The notes beneath the pieces are model-generated. The model was not told the origin of the DNA. It did no database searches and saw only the letters and a list, made by a program, of their open reading frames with translations. Below are positions 7,858 through 15,032 of a DNA stretch of 40,910 nt, one piece after another. This DNA is from a bacterium (GTDB taxonomy: Bacteria > 4484-113 > JAFGCY01): NCBI GenBank assembly GCA_016932385.1, contig JAFGCY010000003.1, positions 1 to 40,910 of the forward strand. Reading direction: 5' to 3'. Each line of letters begins with the position of its first letter. Positions within the stretch are counted from its first letter, which is position 1. The position numbers and the translations under genes are program-made.

Positions 7858-8706
7858 ATGAGTGATTTGGCCGGAAAACACATCGTGGTCACCGGAGCTT
7901 CGGCGGGAATCGGCGCCGAGTTGTGCCGCCAACTGGGCCGGTTGGGTTGTCGCCTAACGCTGACGGCACGGCGACGCAAGCTGCTGGGTGACGTGACCGA
8001 GGAGATTCGTCGGGCCGGTGGTGAGGCCTGCTACGAGACCTGCGACGTGACGGAGCGGGATGAGGTTTTTGAGTTGGCGGAGTTCGCTCGTGGCCATTTC
8101 GGCGAAATCGATGTCTGGGTCAGCAATGCCGGGGGCGGAATGCGCCACCGCTTGTTGGAGGCGGAGGAAGAGGACATGCAGCTGATGTTTCGCTTGAATT
8201 GCCTGAGCTCGTTGTGGGCCTACCAGGCCGTGGCGGTGCCCTGGATCGAGCAGGGGCGGGGTGGGCAACTGATCGACGTCAGCAGCGTCGGGGGCAAGGC
8301 GGGCTTTGCCTATGGCGGAGGTTACTGCGCGGCCAAGCATGCCCTGAGCGGCATGGGCGATGTGCTCAGGCAGGAATTGGCGCGGACGGGGATTACGCTG
8401 ACGACGGTCTATCCCGGTTTGACGGAGAGCGAGTTCGGCGCTGCGTTAATCGATCGAACCGCTAGTGATAAATCGTTGCGCACTGAGGTTATGAGCCGCC
8501 GGGCGCCATGGTTCGTCCGCCTGATGGCGGCCAAGCAGCCCACCGCCCATGTCGCCCGGGCGATTGTGCATGCGATCCGGCGGCCGGTGCCGTTTGTTTA
8601 TCCGCATCGCTGGGCAGCATGCGCGGCGCTGCTTTACAACCTGTGGCCGAACCTGCTGCTAAGCCGGTTGAATCGTCCTCGCCGGACTTCCTCCGATGGG
8701 AAATAG
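7858..8706 (+). CDS. Short-chain dehydrogenase/reductase (SDR)
   Basis: This 282-residue NAD(P)-dependent oxidoreductase has the classical SDR features in order: the glycine motif TGASAGIG near the N-terminus, DVTERDEV as an adenine-ring Asp region, NAGGG, the catalytic Ser in VSSVGG, and YCAAK as the Tyr-xxx-Lys pair. The C-terminal segment is basic and hydrophobic (WAACAALLYNLWPNLLLSRL), suggesting membrane association, as in the DltE/YqjQ-like SDR group. I use ATG 7858; a GTG at 7828 would add ten residues that overlap the promoter. There is no Shine-Dalgarno. The substrate is unknown. The gene converges on the CAP-domain lipoprotein at 8724. Confidence 0.9.
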   Translation: MSDLAGKHIVVTGASAGIGAELCRQLGRLGCRLTLTARRRKLLGDVTEEIRRAGGEACYETCDVTERDEVFELAEFARGHFGEIDVWVSNAGGGMRHRLLEAEEEDMQLMFRLNCLSSLWAYQAVAVPWIEQGRGGQLIDVSSVGGKAGFAYGGGYCAAKHALSGMGDVLRQELARTGITLTTVYPGLTESEFGAALIDRTASDKSLRTEVMSRRAPWFVRLMAAKQPTAHVARAIVHAIRRPVPFVYPHRWAACAALLYNLWPNLLLSRLNRPRRTSSDGK

Positions 8707-8723
8707 CGGTGCGGAGCGCTTTC

Positions 8724-9452
8724 TTACGTTCCGGGAGCAAGCCAACCCGTATAGCTGGCCGGATCATCACGAAACTCGGCGAACACCATGATGATATGCA
8801 TCGGCATCTGGGCGTTCGTCACATCACAGTAGACGCCGACACCGGCGTATTCGTATTCCGGGTCCATGGAGATCTTAAAGTGCTTTTCGCTGCCCAGCCA
8901 GCCACTGGTGACTTCCTGGACCGTCTCCTGGCCCCGGGCCGCGGTCTCGCCAAGGTGGTCATAGCGCGGCGGGTTGACGGCGTTCAGGCGGTCGATGAAT
9001 TCCATTCCCTCGGGATTCCTGTGGGCAAAATAATGCCTGAGAGCCATGTCGCGGGCATGGGCTTGGGCGATCGCATCCAAGTATTTGTTCCGGATCAGCG
9101 CTAGTTTTCCGCCGTTTAGGCGATTTTGGTTAACCCCGAGGAAGATCTGATCGGCCCAGGCTTTTGTACTGGCGTTCTGGTAGACACCGGCGGCGCTGGT
9201 CAGCGCGGGCAGCGTCGCGTACAGATTGCTGACCCAGCGCTCACCCGTCGTGTCGTCCGGAAGCGCGTGGTCCAAGAAGATCTCGGCTACGGGTTTGGTC
9301 ACCGGTGGCTGTAGTTCCGTGAACTTGTCACCGCCGGTACCGGGAACGCCGTTGATTGGAATTTGGTCGCCGCCACCACCGCCGCAGCTGGAGAGCCAGC
9401 CGCACAGCAGCGCCGCAACCAGGATCGACAGCAGTTTGTTTTCCACTCTCAT
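8724..9452 (-). CDS. CAP/SCP-domain lipoprotein, copy 1
   Basis: This 242-residue lipoprotein has the lipobox LSSC followed by five Gly. Residues from about 24 to 110 form a region shared with the neighbouring paralogue (IPINGVPG, AEIFLDHALPDD, NASTKAWADQI). The C-terminal CAP domain (about 105-235) contains AHARDMALRHYFAHRNPEG, GETAARGQE and GWLGSEKHFK. These hold the two His and the Glu residues expected in the CAP cavity. The usual GHRxNIL motif is altered to EKHFKIS, so this copy has diverged. A TTG three bases earlier is an alternative start. CAP proteins are secreted with varied roles, including lipid binding and possible proteolysis; none can be assigned here. Confidence 0.85.
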   Translation of the reverse strand: MRVENKLLSILVAALLCGWLSSCGGGGGDQIPINGVPGTGGDKFTELQPPVTKPVAEIFLDHALPDDTTGERWVSNLYATLPALTSAAGVYQNASTKAWADQIFLGVNQNRLNGGKLALIRNKYLDAIAQAHARDMALRHYFAHRNPEGMEFIDRLNAVNPPRYDHLGETAARGQETVQEVTSGWLGSEKHFKISMDPEYEYAGVGVYCDVTNAQMPMHIIMVFAEFRDDPASYTGWLAPGT

Positions 9453-9522
9453 CAAGGCTTCTATACCAGCCTGCCGGTAGTTTCGCCCATTAATAATATA
9501 CCCGTGTCAATCCATAAATGAG

Positions 9523-9553
9523 ACAAGCCGGAACAGAATATGTTCCGGCTTGT
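9523..9553 (-). terminator. Perfect 13-bp hairpin after the second CAP gene
   Basis: ACAAGCCGGAACA (9523-9535) pairs with TGTTCCGGCTTGT (9541-9553) around a 5-base loop, 22 bases past the stop codon of the gene at 9575-10342. The following T-tract on the minus strand is weak (TCTCATTTAT), but the stem is long and perfect. Confidence 0.75.
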
Positions 9554-9574
9554 GCGTTGCGATGTTGATGGTGG

Positions 9575-10342
9575 TTAGCTGGTTGACTCTTCCTCGGCTT
9601 CCGTGTCGCTATCACCGGGCTCGTACCAGTCATGGCCATTGGGATCGCCGATGAACTCACAGAAGAACTGCACGAAGTTTGACGGCGTCCGCGGAATGTT
9701 CTTGTTGAAATAGACGCCGATTCCGATGTGCGTATAATCCGCGTTGAGAATGTTGGCACGGTGCTTGGGTGAAGTGATCCACTGGCTGACCAGCTCCTCA
9801 GGGCTTTCCTGGCCCCGCGCGGCATTCTCGCCGGCGTGGTCATAGTGCGCCGGGTCAAGTGATGTAAAGCGGTCCCAGGGGGTCATGCCGTAGGGATTGT
9901 CATGGGCAAAGAAATTGCGTAAGCCCATGTCCCGGGCATGCGACTGGGCCAGTCGTTCCAGGTGCGGATCCCACTTCAGCGCAGGCAACCCCGCCTTGGC
10001 GCGTTCCAAGTTCGTCAATGTCAGGATCCGATCCGCCCATTCCTTAAGGCTCATGTTCTGGAAAACACGCGTTGTGGATGTCGAGGAAGGCAGGGGATCA
10101 TAGAAATTCTTCTTCCATTTTGTCGCGATGTCATCGTCAGGCGAGCTGACATCACGGAAGACCTCTGCATCGGGAACCACCAGGCTGGAGTCGAAATCGG
10201 AGAACGGATCGTCCGTGCCTCCCTGCTGGTCGGTCACACCGTAGATCGGGATCGTATCGCCGCCGCCGCCGCCGCCGCCGCAGGCAACTAGTCCCAACAA
10301 CAATATGCCCAATAAAACGATTGATATTCTGGTTGCAAACAT
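9575..10342 (-). CDS. CAP/SCP-domain lipoprotein, copy 2
   Basis: This 255-residue lipoprotein has a signal peptide ending LLGLVAC and then seven Gly. The middle region (about 25-110) matches the neighbouring copy: IPIYGV, PDAEVFRDVSSPDDD, FQNMSLKEWADRI. The CAP domain (about 110-240) is canonical: AQSHARDMGLRNFFAHDNPYG, GENAARGQE, and SPKHRANIL followed by YTHIGIGVYF. I start at ATG 10342, which has AGGTGG about 9 bases upstream; a GTG at 10372 would add a polar leader before the signal peptide. The C-terminus is acidic (DTEAEEESTS). Both CAP genes lie in tandem on the minus strand with a hairpin between them, so this gene can be expressed on its own. Tandem duplication is the simplest history. 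Confidence 0.88.
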   Translation of the reverse strand: MFATRISIVLLGILLLGLVACGGGGGGGDTIPIYGVTDQQGGTDDPFSDFDSSLVVPDAEVFRDVSSPDDDIATKWKKNFYDPLPSSTSTTRVFQNMSLKEWADRILTLTNLERAKAGLPALKWDPHLERLAQSHARDMGLRNFFAHDNPYGMTPWDRFTSLDPAHYDHAGENAARGQESPEELVSQWITSPKHRANILNADYTHIGIGVYFNKNIPRTPSNFVQFFCEFIGDPNGHDWYEPGDSDTEAEEESTS

Positions 10343-10592
10343 GGCTACACCACCTTTCACTGTCTCGTTCACCTAACGGCCGGAGCACGACGCCCCAGCA
10401 ACATTAGTATACCAATACATACTGGATCTTCAACATGATTATCTTGATTTAAAGCAAATATAATGCATGTCTCCTTGCGGCACCCAGTTTCCGGAATATT
10501 GATAGACCTATATTGGGAATGTTGAGCAGGGAGGATTCCAGATTGACAAACCGCCTAAGGTACAATCAATCAAGCTAACGCGGAGTGAAGAC

Positions 10593-10967
10593 ATGGCTTT
10601 GATCCTGATTATTGAAGATGATGCGGAAGCGCGCGATGTTCTACGCCGGGGAATGATTCGTGCCGGGCATGAGGTAATCGAAGCCGCGAATGGTGCCGAA
10701 GGATTGAAAAGGCTCGAGCAGCATGAGGTTGATCTGGTGATCACTGACCTGATCATGCCGGAAAAGGAGGGGCTGGAAACAATCACGGAGGCGCTGGAGG
10801 TTTATCCTGACTTGAAGATCATCGCGATCTCCGGCGGAACCCGCTTGGGTTTTGACAGTTATCTGAAAATTGCGCGCTCCTTGGGTGCGCAAAGGGTATA
10901 TTCCAAGCCGGTCGATCTGCGTGAGTTGGCGGGGGCGGTCGAAGAATTGCTGGCAAATGGCGCCTGA
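10593..10967 (+). CDS. Single-domain response regulator (CheY-like receiver)
   Basis: This 124-residue protein is a complete receiver domain and nothing more. It shows the acidic pocket EDD (8-10), the phospho-acceptor Asp52 in VITDLIMPEKEG, the switch Ser80 in AISGG and Lys105 in YSKPVD. No output domain or partner kinase is adjacent. It may relay phosphate between a hybrid kinase and a phosphotransfer protein, or act through protein binding. The hybrid kinase at 31422-35531 has its own receiver, so a link is speculative. The start ATG has GGAGTGAAGAC upstream. It converges on the VOR operon, about 50 bases away. Confidence 0.93.
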   Translation: MALILIIEDDAEARDVLRRGMIRAGHEVIEAANGAEGLKRLEQHEVDLVITDLIMPEKEGLETITEALEVYPDLKIIAISGGTRLGFDSYLKIARSLGAQRVYSKPVDLRELAGAVEELLANGA

Positions 10968-11018
10968 TCCCGCAACCGAAGTTGCCGGCCAAGCGCCACT
11001 CGAAAGGTCCTGTTTGGT

Positions 11019-11561
11019 TTAGCCTTTTCTGGCTAGATCCTTACCCAGTTGATACGCCTGCATATTCAGGGGAATCAACTTGGCCTTTTTGCCTGAGAAA
11101 ACGTGCCCAAGGCCATCCTCGATCGCCTTATCCGCAACGAACCCGACACGCTCGTTCAGAGCGCCCAACGCGATATTGCCCGCGGTCATCAGGTTGCCCA
11201 GCGCCTTCGCTTCCAGGTTGGCCTCGACCCAGATGATTTCAACATCATCGCGATCGGTATCGCTGGTCACGAGGTCGCGATTGGCAACGCACACGCCACC
11301 GGGCTTGAGCTTCGGCACGAACTTCGTGAAACTCGGCTCGTTCATCACGATGATCGCCGACGGCGCGGCAGTCATCGGGCTGGCGATGCGCTCATCGCTG
11401 ATCATCACAGTGCAGTTTGAAGTACCGCCGCGGGATTCCGGCCCATAGGACGGAATCCAGCTTGTTTCCAGGTTGTTGTCGACAGCGCCGTAGGAGACGA
11501 TCTGACCCATTGTCAGAATGCCCTGGCCACCAAATCCAGCAAAGATCATTTCATGCAGCAT
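11019..11561 (-). CDS. vorC: 2-oxoacid:ferredoxin oxidoreductase, gamma subunit
   Basis: This 180-residue gamma subunit carries the domain of pyruvate/ketoisovalerate oxidoreductases (POR_gamma type). The N-terminal FAGFGGQGILTMGQI is the family signature, followed by IPSYGPESRGGTSNCTVMIS, also strongly conserved. It is the last gene of a four-gene operon, starting three bases after the stop codon of the beta subunit. It has no cofactor of its own but is needed for the complete CoA-dependent oxidative decarboxylase. Gene letters for these subunits vary between organisms; my symbol follows the subunit role rather than a verified orthologue. Confidence 0.9.
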   Translation of the reverse strand: MLHEMIFAGFGGQGILTMGQIVSYGAVDNNLETSWIPSYGPESRGGTSNCTVMISDERIASPMTAAPSAIIVMNEPSFTKFVPKLKPGGVCVANRDLVTSDTDRDDVEIIWVEANLEAKALGNLMTAGNIALGALNERVGFVADKAIEDGLGHVFSGKKAKLIPLNMQAYQLGKDLARKG

Positions 11562-11564
11562 GGC

Positions 11565-12368
11565 TTAGCCCTCTTCCTTAATGTCCTTGAACACGCCGAC
11601 CTGGAACACCTTGTTCATCTCCTCGCCCACCCAGGCGGCGCTGTCCTTCGGGGTGCGGCGCGTATTGATCGCGCAACCGCAGAGAACCTCGACAATCGTA
11701 AAGCCCAGTCCCTCCATCTGATACTCAAACGCCTTTTTGATCGCCTTCTTGGTCTTGATCAAGCCCTTGGGATCATGCGCGGTTGTCCGTTCCGCATATG
11801 CTACTCCACTCAAGGTGGACAGCATCTCGACCACGTGGATCGGTTTGCCCGCGATGCTCACGTCACGCCCGCGGGGGCTGGTGCTGGTGACCATGCCTTC
11901 CAGGCTGGTCGGAGCCATCTGGCCGCCGGTCATACCGTAGATCGCGTTATTGATGAAGACCACCGTGATCTGCTCGCCGCGGTTGGCGGCATGGACGATC
12001 TCGGCCGCGCCGATGCTGGCCAAGTCGCCGTCGCCCTGGTAGCTGAGCACGATCGCTTCCGGGTCCGCGCGCTTGATCCCAGTTGCCACCGCCGGCGCAC
12101 GGCCGTGCGGGCAGCTGATAAAGTCGAAGTCGAAGAACCAGTAGGCGAACACACTGCAGCCGACCGGGGCCATGCCGATCATCCGGTCCTTGATTTCCAG
12201 CTCGTCGATCGCTTCGGCGATACACAGGTGCACCTGGCCGTGCTGGCAGCCGGGGCAGTAGGTAAACTGCGTGTCGTTCAGCGAATGCGGACGCTGGTAA
12301 ACGACCTCGAAGCCTTCCTGCGGCAGGGGTACTTCGGCTCTTAATTCGTTAATTGCATCACTCATCAT
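11565..12368 (-). CDS. vorA: 2-oxoacid:ferredoxin oxidoreductase, TPP-binding beta subunit
   Basis: This 267-residue subunit binds thiamine diphosphate and catalyses decarboxylation of the 2-oxoacid, passing electrons to Fe-S centres. It shows TYCPGCQHGQVH near the N-terminus, the strongly conserved APVGCSVFAYWF, AHGR-like PHGRAPAVATGIKR, the TPP motif YQGDGDLASIGAAEIVHAANR with FINNAIYGMTGGQ, and later EVLCGCAINTRRTP. The tripartite context with gamma, alpha and ferredoxin genes on the same strand confirms the role. The start is one of two adjacent ATGs; AGGAG lies a few bases upstream. It resembles ketoisovalerate and 2-oxoglutarate enzymes more than pyruvate enzymes, since pyruvate enzymes are often fused. 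Confidence 0.92.
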   Translation of the reverse strand: MMSDAINELRAEVPLPQEGFEVVYQRPHSLNDTQFTYCPGCQHGQVHLCIAEAIDELEIKDRMIGMAPVGCSVFAYWFFDFDFISCPHGRAPAVATGIKRADPEAIVLSYQGDGDLASIGAAEIVHAANRGEQITVVFINNAIYGMTGGQMAPTSLEGMVTSTSPRGRDVSIAGKPIHVVEMLSTLSGVAYAERTTAHDPKGLIKTKKAIKKAFEYQMEGLGFTIVEVLCGCAINTRRTPKDSAAWVGEEMNKVFQVGVFKDIKEEG

Positions 12369-12393
12369 GCTTCTCCTTGCGCCGTCCGGCTTG

Positions 12394-13539
12394 CTAGCTG
12401 ATCTCCCAGAGCGTGTCGCTGTTCTGCGGATTTGCGTAGATCGCGCGCAGCGGTGTCTCGACGTCGTTCGGATTGAACGTCAAGCCACCATGCCGCGGGA
12501 CGAAATGCAGCGGAACCGGATTCAGCCGCGTCGCCAAGGCGACATCCTCGATCATCTGGCCCCAGCTCATCTCATACGTGACAACGGACTTGACCTTCTT
12601 GGCCAGTTCACGCAGCGTGGCATACGGATACGGCCACAGGGTGATCGGGCGGAGCAAGCCGATTTTCATTCCTTCCTCGCGCAGCTTGCGAACCGTGCCC
12701 ATTACCGCGCGGCTGACGCTGCCGTAGGCTACGCAGAGCACTTCGGCGTCGTCGCACATGTACTCCTCAAACCGCACCTCGGCGGCCTTGAGCCGCTCGT
12801 ACTTGTCGATGATCTCCAGGTGTTTCTGGGCCATGTCTTCCGGATCCAGCCAGATGCTGGTCACCAGATTCGGCTTGCGGCCCGTGCGGTTGACACCCAT
12901 CGCCCAGTCAGGCTTCTTCCAGTCGACGACGGGAATGGCGTCCAGGTCGACCGGCTCCATCATCTGGCCGATTACGCCATCGGTCAGGATCATGGCCGGG
13001 TTGCGCCACTTGCAGGCCAGCTCGAAGCCCAGGTGGGCATGCTCGGCCATCTCGTGCACCGATGCCGGAGCCAGCGTGATCAGGCGGTAATCGCCGTGAC
13101 CGCCACCCTTGACGGCCTGGAAGTAGTCGCCCTGATGCGGCGCGATGTTTCCGAGGCCGGGGCCGCAACGCACGACGTTCATCACCAGCATCGGCAGTTC
13201 CATCATCGCGATGTAGCTGATGCCCTCCTGCTTCAGGCTGATGCCCGGGCTGGAACTGGACGTCATCACGCGCCGTCCGGCGGCGGCGGCGCCCATGACC
13301 ATGTTGATGCTGGCCACCTCACTTTCGCCCTGCAGGAAGATGCCGTTCGGCACGTCCAACAGAGCCCCGCTCATGTACTCGATCGCTTCGTTTTGCGGGG
13401 TGATCGGGTAACCGAAATAGGCCGTGCAGCCCGCGCGGATCGCGCCGGCGCAGACCGCATGGTTGCCCTTCATCAGCTGGCGGCCCTTGGGCAGCCAGGC
13501 CAGATCGTCTTTCATCGCTTCTGCGGTCATCTGGCTCAC
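12394..13539 (-). CDS. vorB: 2-oxoacid:ferredoxin oxidoreductase, alpha subunit (VorB-like)
   Basis: This 381-residue alpha subunit resembles the 3-methyl-2-oxobutanoate (branched-chain 2-oxoacid) enzyme VorB. Marker segments are LMKGNHAVCAGAIRAGC, YFGYPITPQNEAIEYM, the ESEVASINMVMGAAAAG block, TSSSSPGISLKQEGISY and GPGLGNIAPHQGDYFQA, with KGGGHGDYRLITLAP and GVIGQMMEPV. The start is GTG at 13539, which overlaps the stop codon of the ferredoxin gene by four bases. GGGAGG lies about 6 bases before it, whereas the next ATG (13530) would be too far. The enzyme makes acyl-CoA and reduced ferredoxin from 2-oxoacids, or runs in reverse for amino-acid synthesis. Confidence 0.93.
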   Translation of the reverse strand: MSQMTAEAMKDDLAWLPKGRQLMKGNHAVCAGAIRAGCTAYFGYPITPQNEAIEYMSGALLDVPNGIFLQGESEVASINMVMGAAAAGRRVMTSSSSPGISLKQEGISYIAMMELPMLVMNVVRCGPGLGNIAPHQGDYFQAVKGGGHGDYRLITLAPASVHEMAEHAHLGFELACKWRNPAMILTDGVIGQMMEPVDLDAIPVVDWKKPDWAMGVNRTGRKPNLVTSIWLDPEDMAQKHLEIIDKYERLKAAEVRFEEYMCDDAEVLCVAYGSVSRAVMGTVRKLREEGMKIGLLRPITLWPYPYATLRELAKKVKSVVTYEMSWGQMIEDVALATRLNPVPLHFVPRHGGLTFNPNDVETPLRAIYANPQNSDTLWEIS

Positions 13540-13781
13540 TTGGCACCTCCCGCCGGCTCCTTAACACGCTTGTAAACGACGATCGCCGCATCCGGACAGG
13601 CAATGGCGCACATCTTGCACGCCGGGCACTGCTCTTCGGGATCCTCGAACTCAGCGATGAAATAACCGGCCTTGTTCAGTGTTTTCATGGGGAAAGTCAT
13701 TAGGCCGCGCGGACAGGCTGGTATACACATCTCACAGCCCTTGCAGCGGTCGACTAGAACTTCAACATAGCCTTTGCGCAT
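13536..13781 (-). CDS. vorD: Ferredoxin subunit with two [4Fe-4S] clusters (delta subunit)
   Basis: This 81-residue protein has two classic cluster-binding motifs, CKGCEMCIPACP and CPACKMCAIACP, each CxxCxxCxxxCP. It is the first gene of the VOR operon and overlaps the alpha-subunit gene by four bases, the arrangement expected for the electron-carrying subunit. GAGG lies 6 bases before the ATG. A long leader (about 85 bases from the predicted transcription start) with a palindrome precedes it. Confidence 0.93.
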   Translation of the reverse strand: MRKGYVEVLVDRCKGCEMCIPACPRGLMTFPMKTLNKAGYFIAEFEDPEEQCPACKMCAIACPDAAIVVYKRVKEPAGGAK

Positions 13782-13852
13782 AAAAGACCTCGCGAAGGTT
13801 GGGGTCTGAATAGCGAATGATGCGCCCCTTCCTCTATAAAGCGTTAATCCGC

Positions 13853-13872
13853 ATATCCGCTATTGCGGATAT
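13853..13872 (-). promoter_or_regulatory. Palindromic operator at the VOR operon transcription start
   Basis: ATATCCGC (13853-13860), TATT, GCGGATAT (13865-13872) is a perfect 8-bp-arm palindrome directly adjacent to the -10 box, so it covers the predicted start site. A further ATCCGC (13847-13852) makes three copies of the GCGGAT hexamer in this short region. A repressor bound here would block initiation. It could also form a 5' hairpin in the mRNA. Confidence 0.6.
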
Positions 13873-13901
13873 ATTGTACCAGTTTGGTGGGCCGATGTAA
13901 A
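13873..13901 (-). promoter_or_regulatory. Sigma-70 type promoter of the VOR operon
   Basis: On the minus strand TTTACA (13896-13901), a 17-base spacer and TACAAT (13873-13878) form a near-consensus promoter, with 5 of 6 matches in each box. It points at the ferredoxin gene, about 90 bases downstream. Confidence 0.75.
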
Positions 13902-13957
13902 TACAGACTGGCCAAATCTGGGTTCTGAATAGGCGCATTGTTGGACCAGCGGGGCAA

Positions 13958-14932
13958 TCAGTTCCGGTGAACTCCCCGCCAGTGCCAAACCAGCGCCATG
14001 CCGGCGGCATATGCAGCTGGACCCAGCCAACCGCCGATCAGCGCCCCCCACAACAGCGGATCCAAGGGACGCTGGCGGATATTGCGCCAGGTATAGTGCG
14101 AGCCACGCAGCCGCCGGCCGGCCAGGAAGCTGTAATTGGCAGCCAGCGTCAGCATCCGCCGGTATGTCCGCGGGGCATGCTCCTTCAGCGCATCCTGGTG
14201 CCGGCTGAGCAGCTCATAGATGCTGTCAGCCTGGTCGCCGGCGAAGCGCCTGATCCTAAACGGTCCGGACTGTCCGAGCTGGGTGGGCGCGTCATTCCGG
14301 CGTCGCACCAGCGGTTCCGCGAGCGTCAGCGATAAATAGTGCTGGGCGAGGTCGAAATAAAAGCAGGTCTCCCAGGCTCGGCTTTCCGGATAGCGCAAAT
14401 GCTGCAAAGCCTGGCGCCGGATGCAATAAGCAAAATCCGGTCTGCCGAGCGTACGCTCGTAGAACCACAGGTAGTCCAAATAGCCCCAGCGACCGGTTGG
14501 CAATTCAGCCCGTGGCGTTTTCGCGCCATCCGGCTCGATCATCGGTGCCGCCAGGCGGCTGACATCGGCGGGAGCATTCCGGCAGTGCTGCAATAGTACC
14601 GCCAGGGCCCCGGGCAGCAGCGTATCATCGCTGTCCAGTTGGAAGATCCATTGGCCGCGAGCCTTGTCGATGCCGGTGTTGCGCGCCGGGCTCATGCCGC
14701 GATTGAGGGCATGGCTGATCAACCGCACGCGCCGGTCGCGGAGTTTGGCTACGGCGGCCGCCGTCCCGTCGGTGCTGCCGTCATCGACGACGATGACCTC
14801 GATTTCGGGGCCGTCCAGTTGCAGGCAGCTGTTGACCGCACGGCGGATCAGCCCGGCCCGGTTGTAGCAGGGAATCACGAAGCTGATCAGCGGCCCGACG
14901 CTTTCCCCATACCTCCTACTGACGTCTGCCAT
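13958..14932 (-). CDS. Family 2 glycosyltransferase
   Basis: This 324-residue GT-A fold glycosyltransferase has the expected motifs: SFVIPCYNRAGLIRRAVNS, VVDDGSTDGT, LNRGMSPARNTGIDKARG, and the metal-binding FQLDSDDTLLPG (DxD-like). The C-terminal part contains a short hydrophobic stretch (PLLWGALIGGWLGPAAYAAG) that may touch the membrane. I start at ATG 14932 (MADVSRR); longer starts up to 15136 overlap the divergent gene and add no conserved sequence. There is no clear Shine-Dalgarno. It is divergent from a CapD-type nucleotide-sugar enzyme, so the two may act in surface polysaccharide synthesis. Donor and acceptor are unknown. Confidence 0.9.
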   Translation of the reverse strand: MADVSRRYGESVGPLISFVIPCYNRAGLIRRAVNSCLQLDGPEIEVIVVDDGSTDGTAAAVAKLRDRRVRLISHALNRGMSPARNTGIDKARGQWIFQLDSDDTLLPGALAVLLQHCRNAPADVSRLAAPMIEPDGAKTPRAELPTGRWGYLDYLWFYERTLGRPDFAYCIRRQALQHLRYPESRAWETCFYFDLAQHYLSLTLAEPLVRRRNDAPTQLGQSGPFRIRRFAGDQADSIYELLSRHQDALKEHAPRTYRRMLTLAANYSFLAGRRLRGSHYTWRNIRQRPLDPLLWGALIGGWLGPAAYAAGMALVWHWRGVHRN

Positions 14933-15032
14933 CAATGGCAGCTTAGCATTTGAACTCGAATCGGGAAATACATCCCGGAGTACTCGCCAATCAGAAGTGA
15001 ACCGCAGCTGGTCCGTCGCCGATAATATAGGC

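Noticed and set aside
10258-10278. GCC trinucleotide run as a possible phase-variable microsatellite
   Set aside because: It encodes the poly-Gly after the lipobox Cys; changes of whole triplets keep the frame, so no on-off switching is expected.
10543-10566. TTGACA and TACAAT upstream of the receiver gene as a promoter
   Set aside because: The boxes are separated by only 12 bases, too short for sigma-70 recognition.
12367-13575. A 402-codon plus-strand frame across the VOR alpha subunit
   Set aside because: It is the antisense of a well-recognised, motif-rich gene; GC-rich codons leave the opposite strand open. The same applies to 11553-12344.
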